Made by a program: the position numbers and the translations under genes. Below, piece after piece: positions 4,973 through 8,911 of a stretch of DNA of 8,911 nucleotides. Origin of the DNA: DASWRT01 sp036403035 (GTDB taxonomy: Bacteria; Pseudomonadota; Alphaproteobacteria; ATCC43930; CGMCC-115725); assembly GCA_036403035.1 (NCBI GenBank), contig DASWRT010000445.1, positions 1-8,911 of the forward strand, in the 5' to 3' direction. The notes below the pieces were generated by a model. The model was not told the DNA's origin and searched no databases. It worked only from the letters and a program-made list of their open reading frames with translations. Each line of letters opens with the position of its first letter. Position 1 is the first letter of the stretch.

Positions 4973-6067
4973 ATGATCGAGACGGCACCGCCGCCGATGT
5001 CGCAGCCGCCGCAGCCCGAGGCCGTCTCGCCGGGCATCGCGGAGGGCGGTGCGATTCAGCGGATCATCGTCGTCACCGGAATGTCCGGCGCCGGCCGCTC
5101 GACCGCGCTCAAGGCGCTTGAGGACATGGGTTACGAGGCGGTCGACAACCTGCCGCTGTCGCTCCTCCCGGCCCTGGTCGGGCCGGGCGCCGCGGCGGCG
5201 CGGCCGTTGCGCCCGACCGCGCTCGGCATCGACGTCCGCACCCGCGATTTCGGCATCGACGCCTTCCGTGCCGCGCTCGCGCCGCTCTCCTCCGCCGACC
5301 GCGTCGCGCCGTTCGTGCTGTTCCTCGACTGCGACGACGAGCTGCTCGGCCGCCGCTACACCGAGACGCGGCGGCGTCATCCGCTCGCGATCGACCGTCC
5401 GGTAATGGACGGGATCCGGCTGGATCGGCAGCGCGTTTCGCCGTTGCGCGAGCGGGCCGACTTGGTTATCGATACCTCCGCCCTCACGGCGGCGGATTTG
5501 CGGCGGCTTCTTCGTGGTCACTTTGCGCTCGACGCGGCTCCCGGCGTTACGGTCTCCGTGACGTCGTTTTCATATCGGCACGGCTTGCCGCGCGAGGCGG
5601 ATCTCGTGTTCGACGTACGTTTCCTGGAGAACCCGCATTATCTGCCGGCCCTGCGCCCGCTCACCGGCCGCGACGGCGCGGTCGGCGACTATATCCGGCG
5701 CGATCCGGGCTTTGCGCCCTTCTTCGACGGGCTGACGCGGCTGCTGATGCCGCTGCTGCCGCGTTACGAGCGCGAGGGCAAATCCTACCTCACCATCGCC
5801 GTCGGCTGTACCGGCGGCAAGCATCGCTCCGTCTTCGTCGCCGAATCGCTGGCCGACTGGCTCGCCGCGCGCGGCGTCCGCGTCGGCCTCGTCCACCGCG
5901 AACTCGACCGCGCGCTGGCGGTGGCGGCGCCGGGGTTCGCGACGGAGCCGCCGGCTGGTTTCGCCCGGACCGGACAGGTGCAGCCGTCGTCGGCAGCGGA
6001 GGCCGTAAGGGTAGCGCCGGAAACGGCGACGGCGGCAGCAGCAGCGTTTTTGAAGGACCCTGAATGA
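4973..6067 (+). CDS. rapZ: RapZ/YvcJ-family nucleotide- and RNA-binding regulator
   Basis: In E. coli RapZ binds the small RNA GlmZ and directs RNase E to it, controlling glucosamine-6-phosphate supply; the role in alphaproteobacteria is less clear. The 364 residues show the P-loop GMSGAGRST (36-44, with Arg42 in place of the usual Lys, seen in other family members), DNLP (58-61), then the C-terminal domain with VTSFSYRHGLPREADLVFDV (196-215), RFLENPHYLP (216-225) and the GCTGGKHRSV motif (278-287). E. coli RapZ is 284 residues. The extra length comes from a Pro-rich lead (1-28) and an Ala/Pro-rich tail of about 50 residues after VHRELD (308-312), likely disordered. The start at 4973 is 9 nt after hprK without a clear Shine-Dalgarno; ATG 4997 is an alternative. 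The gene ends in an ATGA overlap with the EIIA gene. Confidence 0.92.
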   Translation: MIETAPPPMSQPPQPEAVSPGIAEGGAIQRIIVVTGMSGAGRSTALKALEDMGYEAVDNLPLSLLPALVGPGAAAARPLRPTALGIDVRTRDFGIDAFRAALAPLSSADRVAPFVLFLDCDDELLGRRYTETRRRHPLAIDRPVMDGIRLDRQRVSPLRERADLVIDTSALTAADLRRLLRGHFALDAAPGVTVSVTSFSYRHGLPREADLVFDVRFLENPHYLPALRPLTGRDGAVGDYIRRDPGFAPFFDGLTRLLMPLLPRYEREGKSYLTIAVGCTGGKHRSVFVAESLADWLAARGVRVGLVHRELDRALAVAAPGFATEPPAGFARTGQVQPSSAAEAVRVAPETATAAAAAFLKDPE

Positions 6068-6471
6068 TCGGGATGGTTCTCGTCACCCATGGCCGGCTCG
6101 CCGCGGAGTTCGTCGCCGCGCTCGAGCATGTGGTCGGCCCGCAGCTTCATATCGCGGCCGTCTGCATCGGCCCGGACGACGACATGGAGCAGCGGCGGCA
6201 GGAAATCCTGCAATCGGTCGGCGAGGTCGACACGGGCGACGGCGTGGTGCTGCTCACCGACATGTTCGGCGGCACGCCGTCGAACCTCGCGATCTCGGTC
6301 ATGGACCGCGGCAAGGTCGAGGTGATCGCCGGCATCAACCTGCCGATGCTGATAAAGCTGGCGAGCCTGCGCCAGACGGAGCCGCTCGCGGAAGCCGTAC
6401 GCGGCGCGCAGGAGGCCGGCCGCAAATACATCAACGTCGCCTCCCAACTCCTGTCCGACGCGCGGCAATGA
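6064..6471 (+). CDS. PTS EIIA component, mannose (Man/fructose) family
   Basis: A soluble phosphocarrier that accepts phosphate from HPr. The 135 residues form a single EIIA(Man)-type domain. His9 in LVTHGRLA is the phosphorylated residue and Asp66 in LLTDMFGGTPSN is the conserved acidic residue next to the active site. No EIIB or EIIC is encoded in the window, so this protein most likely acts in regulation, as described for the homologous EIIA genes (manX/ptsM) of chvGI-hprK clusters in alphaproteobacteria. The start is ATG 6064 in an ATGA overlap with rapZ, supported by AAGGA at 6053-6057 with 6-nt spacing, the best Shine-Dalgarno inside this operon. It ends in another ATGA overlap with the HPr gene. 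Confidence 0.9.
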   Translation: MIGMVLVTHGRLAAEFVAALEHVVGPQLHIAAVCIGPDDDMEQRRQEILQSVGEVDTGDGVVLLTDMFGGTPSNLAISVMDRGKVEVIAGINLPMLIKLASLRQTEPLAEAVRGAQEAGRKYINVASQLLSDARQ

Positions 6472-6776
6472 CCGGCGACGGAGGCGAAAGCGGCGGGCCC
6501 GCGGCGGCAGCCGCACGCGGCGGCGCCACGATCTGCAACCGCCGCGGGCTGCATGCCCGGGCCGCCGCCAAGTTCGTCAAGCTGGCCGAGCAGTTCGCGG
6601 CCGAGATCATGGTGCGCAAGAACGGCACGTCCGTCTCCGGCAGGTCGATCATGGGGCTGATGATGCTTGCCGCCGGCATCGGGACGGAGATCGAGGTGCA
6701 GGCGAACGGGCCGGACGCGGAGAGGGCCGTCGAGGCGCTCATCGAACTGATCCGCAGCGGCTTCCATGAGGAGTGA
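6468..6776 (+). CDS. ptsH: Phosphocarrier protein HPr
   Basis: The central phosphocarrier of the PTS chain: it takes phosphate from EI on a histidine and passes it to EIIA. It can also be phosphorylated on serine by HprK. Both sites are visible: His29 in CNRRGLHARAAAKFVKLA and Ser60 in GRSIMGLMML. Their 31-residue spacing equals that of the classic His15 and Ser46. The protein is 102 residues, longer than the usual 85-90, because of a Gly/Ala-rich lead of about 14-18 residues. The start is ATG 6468 (ATGA overlap with the EIIA gene). No later in-frame ATG precedes the HPr fold. The last 11 nt overlap the EI gene. The intact serine site and the hprK gene in the same operon support serine phosphorylation in this organism. 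Confidence 0.93.
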   Translation: MTGDGGESGGPAAAAARGGATICNRRGLHARAAAKFVKLAEQFAAEIMVRKNGTSVSGRSIMGLMMLAAGIGTEIEVQANGPDAERAVEALIELIRSGFHEE

Positions 6777-8589
6777 ACGCGAAACCCGGCCGGGCGCCGC
6801 GGCGCCGAAGGACGGAGCCGCCGCGCAGGCGGTAGCGGCGGTAGAGCGGGTGCTGCACGGTTTGGGCGTATCGCCGGGCATCGCGATCGGCCCCGCCCAT
6901 ATCAGCGAGCACGGCGAAATCCCGATCCCGGAATACCGGCTCGGTCCCGATAAGGTCGATGCCGAGCGGCAGCGCTTCGCCGCCGCCGTGGCGCGCGCCG
7001 TCAAGCAGCTCAAGAAGCTGAAGACCAAGGCCGCGGTGCTGCCGGACGCGGCGTCCGAGGAGGTCGGATACCTCCTCGACGCGCATCTCTCGATGTTGTC
7101 CAACTCGCGGCTCGTCCGCGGCGTCGACCAGCGGATCGCGAGCGAGCACATCAATGCCGAGCGCGCGGTGCAGGCCGAGATCGCCCAGATCGCCGAGAGC
7201 TTCGCGGCGATGCGCGACGCCTATCTCGCGGCGCGGATCGAGGACATCCGCGTCGTCGGCTCGCGGCTGCTCAGGAACCTGACGCTGACGCCGTTCGAGG
7301 CGTTCCAGATGCTGCCGGTCGGCACCGTGATCCTCGCCGAGGAACTGACGCCGGCCGACACCGCGCTGCTCGACCCGCGGCGCGTCGCCGGATTCGCGAC
7401 GGTGCTGGGCGGCGCCGAGAGCCACACCGCGATCATGGCGCGTTCGCTCGGCCTGCCGGCGGTGGTCGGCGTCGCCGGCCTGCTCGGCAACCGGACACCC
7501 GGCGGCATCGTGATCGTCGACGGGTCGAGCGGCGTCATCGTGATGAACCCGGCGCCGGAGACGCTGGCGCGCTACGAGCAGCGCCGTGACGCGCTGCAGC
7601 AGGAGCGGCGCCAGTACGCGAAGCTCCGCCGCATTCCCGCAGTGACCCGCGACGGCGTCGAGATCGTGCTGCAGGCCAACCTGGAGCTGCCGCGCGAGCT
7701 GGAGGTCGCCGCCGCCGCGGGCGCGGCCGGGCTCGGCCTCGTCCGCACCGAGTTCCTGTTCATGAACCGCTCCGACCTGCCGAGCGAGGAGGAGCAGTAC
7801 GAGACTTACCGCGGGCTGGTGCGGGGCATGGAGGGACGGCCGGTCACGCTGCGCACGCTCGACGTCGGCGGCGACAAGCTGCCCGCCGCGCTGAGCGCGC
7901 ACATGACGGGCGAGAGCCCGAACCCGGCGCTCGGCCTTCGCGCGACTCGGCTGTTGCTGAAGGAGCGCAAGCTGCTCGATCCGCAACTCGCGGCGATGCT
8001 GCGCGCCGCCGCCGACGGGCCGGTGCGGATCCTGCTGCCGATGATCTCGACGACGTCCGAGATCCGCCGCGTCCGCGAGGCGCTGCATCAGGCGGCGCGG
8101 CGGCTGAAGCGGCGCGGCGCCGCCGTTCCCGACCCGCTGCCGCCGCTCGGCGCGATGATCGAGATCCCGGGCGCCGCCCTCGCCGCCGACGCGCTTGCGG
8201 CCGAGGCCGATTTCTTCGCGATCGGCACCAACGACCTGATCCAGTACACGCTGGCGATCGACCGCGGCGACGAGCAGGTCGCGGCGCTGTACAACCCGTT
8301 GCACCCGGCGGTGCTGCGGCTGATCCAGTTCACGATCGAGGCGGCGTTGCGCGCCCGCATCCCGGTCAGCGTGTGCGGCGAGATGGCCGGCGATCCGCGC
8401 TTCACGGCGCTGCTGCTCGGGCTCGGCATCCGCGACCTATCGATGTCTCCGCACAATATCGGCCGCGTGAAGCAGCGCATCCGTTCCCTCGACATGGTCT
8501 CGGCGATGCGGCGCGCCCGTGCGATCATGGACCAGTGGGACGACGGCCGCATCGCGACGCTGCTAGACGATTTCAACGCGCTCGCCTGA
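6766..8589 (+). CDS. ptsP: Phosphoenolpyruvate-protein phosphotransferase (PTS Enzyme I)
   Basis: Transfers phosphate from PEP to its own histidine and then to HPr, feeding the chain encoded upstream. The 607 residues show the EI order: HPr-binding helical domain (about 30-170), swivelling domain with the phosphorylated His220 in GGAESHTAIMARSLGLPAVVG, and a PEP-binding barrel. Barrel residues visible are Arg327 (GLVRTEFLF), Arg363 (TLRTLDVGGDK), Glu466 (GAMIEIP), Asn489-Asp490 (GTNDLIQYT), Arg500 (AIDRGD) and the catalytic Cys537 (SVCGEMAGD). No GAF domain precedes it, so it is EI (ptsI)-like in architecture rather than the longer EI-Ntr, although the symbol ptsP is used for both. The start ATG at 6766 lies within the HPr gene and gives a 28-residue low-complexity lead; GTG at 6850 is an alternative. 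It is the last gene of the operon. Confidence 0.93.
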   Translation: MRSERETRPGAAAPKDGAAAQAVAAVERVLHGLGVSPGIAIGPAHISEHGEIPIPEYRLGPDKVDAERQRFAAAVARAVKQLKKLKTKAAVLPDAASEEVGYLLDAHLSMLSNSRLVRGVDQRIASEHINAERAVQAEIAQIAESFAAMRDAYLAARIEDIRVVGSRLLRNLTLTPFEAFQMLPVGTVILAEELTPADTALLDPRRVAGFATVLGGAESHTAIMARSLGLPAVVGVAGLLGNRTPGGIVIVDGSSGVIVMNPAPETLARYEQRRDALQQERRQYAKLRRIPAVTRDGVEIVLQANLELPRELEVAAAAGAAGLGLVRTEFLFMNRSDLPSEEEQYETYRGLVRGMEGRPVTLRTLDVGGDKLPAALSAHMTGESPNPALGLRATRLLLKERKLLDPQLAAMLRAAADGPVRILLPMISTTSEIRRVREALHQAARRLKRRGAAVPDPLPPLGAMIEIPGAALAADALAAEADFFAIGTNDLIQYTLAIDRGDEQVAALYNPLHPAVLRLIQFTIEAALRARIPVSVCGEMAGDPRFTALLLGLGIRDLSMSPHNIGRVKQRIRSLDMVSAMRRARAIMDQWDDGRIATLLDDFNALA

Positions 8590-8607
8590 ATCCTGCCCCG
8601 TCCGCGC

Positions 8608-8638
8608 GCATAGCGCCGTATGCCGCTGCCGCTAGTTT
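8608..8638 (+). terminator. Weak hairpin after the EI gene, possible operon terminator
   Basis: GCATA (8608-8612) and TATGC (8619-8623) form a 5-bp stem with a 6-nt loop, 19 nt after the EI stop, and a short TTT occurs at 8636-8638. This is weak, and nothing stronger is visible between the EI gene and the ahcY promoter, so some read-through into ahcY is possible. Confidence 0.2.
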
Positions 8639-8650
8639 GACCACGCAGGC

Positions 8651-8680
8651 TTGTCCGGCGCGCGCCGCCCCTGTTATATG
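8651..8680 (+). promoter_or_regulatory. Sigma-70-like promoter of ahcY
   Basis: TTGTCC (8651-8656) and TTATAT (8674-8679) are separated by 17 bp, and TG at 8672-8673 would make an extended -10 before TATATG (8675-8680). The expected transcript start near 8686-8688 gives a leader of about 60 nt. The spacer holds a perfect 12-bp palindrome, CGGCGCGCGCCG (8656-8667). Confidence 0.55.
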
Positions 8681-8706
8681 CGACGCAATAATATTTTCGA
8701 TTCCTC

Positions 8707-8743
8707 CGCGGCCCGGCCGGCGCCGCGATCGACCCAAGGAGAG
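8707..8743 (+). promoter_or_regulatory. ahcY leader hairpin and Shine-Dalgarno
   Basis: CGCGGC (8707-8712) and GCCGCG (8722-8727) form a 6-bp GC stem with a 9-nt loop. It ends 8 nt before AAGGAGAG (8736-8743), a strong ribosome binding site 4 nt upstream of the ahcY ATG. I found no match to the known S-adenosylhomocysteine riboswitch core, so any regulatory role of the hairpin is inference. Confidence 0.4.
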
Positions 8744-8747
8744 CGGG

Positions 8748-8911
8748 ATGTCCCAGTTCACGGACTACAAGGTAGCGGATATCGGCTTGGCGGAGTGGGG
8801 GCGCCGGGAGATCGCGATCGCGGAGACGGAGATGCCGGGTCTGATGGCGCTGCGCCGGGAGTTCGGGGCGTCGCAGCCGCTGAAGGGGGCGCGGATCGTC
8901 GGCTGCCTGCA
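8748..8911 (+). CDS. ahcY: S-adenosylhomocysteine hydrolase, N-terminal fragment (truncated by window)
   Basis: Splits S-adenosyl-L-homocysteine into adenosine and homocysteine, clearing the inhibitory product of methyl transfer in the cytosolic methionine/SAM cycle; the enzyme uses bound NAD. The 54 complete codons visible match the conserved N-terminus of the family: DYKVADIGLAEWGRREIAIA (6-25), ETEMPGLMALRREFG (26-40), then QPLKGARIVGCL, where the substrate-binding domain begins. The NAD-binding domain and catalytic residues lie beyond the window. The ATG at 8748 is supported by AAGGAGAG 4 nt upstream. Placement directly after the PTS/chvGI cluster is a known alphaproteobacterial arrangement. 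The strong own promoter candidate suggests expression independent of the operon. Confidence 0.95.
   Translation, partial: MSQFTDYKVADIGLAEWGRREIAIAETEMPGLMALRREFGASQPLKGARIVGCL

Noticed and set aside
4316..5521. Antisense frame of about 400 codons across chvG, hprK and rapZ
   Set aside because: Same GC-shadow pattern; it runs opposite three real genes with intact motifs.
6739..8304. Long antisense reading frame of about 520 codons opposite the EI gene
   Set aside because: It is a shadow of a highly GC-biased real gene: the composition is Arg/Ala/Gln/His-rich with no domain, while the sense strand encodes a fully conserved EI.
8590..8747. SAH riboswitch upstream of ahcY
   Set aside because: I looked for the conserved core by eye and did not see it; only a simple GC hairpin is present. 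A covariance search would be decisive.

Overview
The window is high-GC DNA from an alphaproteobacterium. The main evidence is the gene order chvI–chvG–hprK–rapZ–EIIA(Man)–HPr–EI followed by ahcY, with a short, kinase-domain-only HprK and ChvG/ChvI-type signalling proteins. This arrangement belongs to alphaproteobacteria. An EI gene inside the cluster fits Rhodospirillales-like relatives better than classical rhizobia, but that placement is an inference.

Layout. Positions 2-205 hold the 3' end of a class III adenylate/guanylate cyclase. A structured intergenic stretch (206-502) follows, with a long hairpin, a second pair of alternative hairpins and one copy of an 18-bp direct repeat; the second copy sits at the ribosome binding site of the next gene. 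Positions 503-1489 encode a Tat-exported orphan periplasmic substrate-binding protein of the DUF534/COG2984 type. At 1486-1611 lies what looks like a decayed second copy of the start of such a gene. Positions 1612-2056 contain no convincing gene. They do hold unusual structure: a palindrome overlapping a possible promoter, a boxA-like antitermination motif, and an AT-richer array of six helically phased ACAGG/CCTGT half-sites.

Positions 2057-8589 are one tightly packed, same-strand operon of seven genes, joined by overlaps or by a 9-nt gap. It contains the response regulator ChvI, the sensor kinase ChvG, the HPr kinase/phosphorylase HprK, the RNA-binding regulator RapZ, a Man-family EIIA, HPr and Enzyme I. 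This is a complete phosphotransfer chain from PEP to EIIA, with HprK able to modify HPr on its regulatory serine, but no sugar permease (EIIB/EIIC) is present. The chain is therefore expected to be regulatory, reporting the PEP/carbon/nitrogen state to two-component envelope signalling and possibly to RapZ. Every catalytic residue I looked for in the phosphocarriers is present.

After a short intergenic region with a good sigma-70-like promoter, a hairpin and a strong Shine-Dalgarno, ahcY (S-adenosylhomocysteine hydrolase) begins at 8748 and runs off the end.

No definite mobile element, tRNA, rRNA gene or CRISPR array was seen. The core operon is ordinary for the clade. The items most worth a second look are in the 1486-1935 gap, the RapZ-in-PTS-operon arrangement and the structured leader of ahcY.
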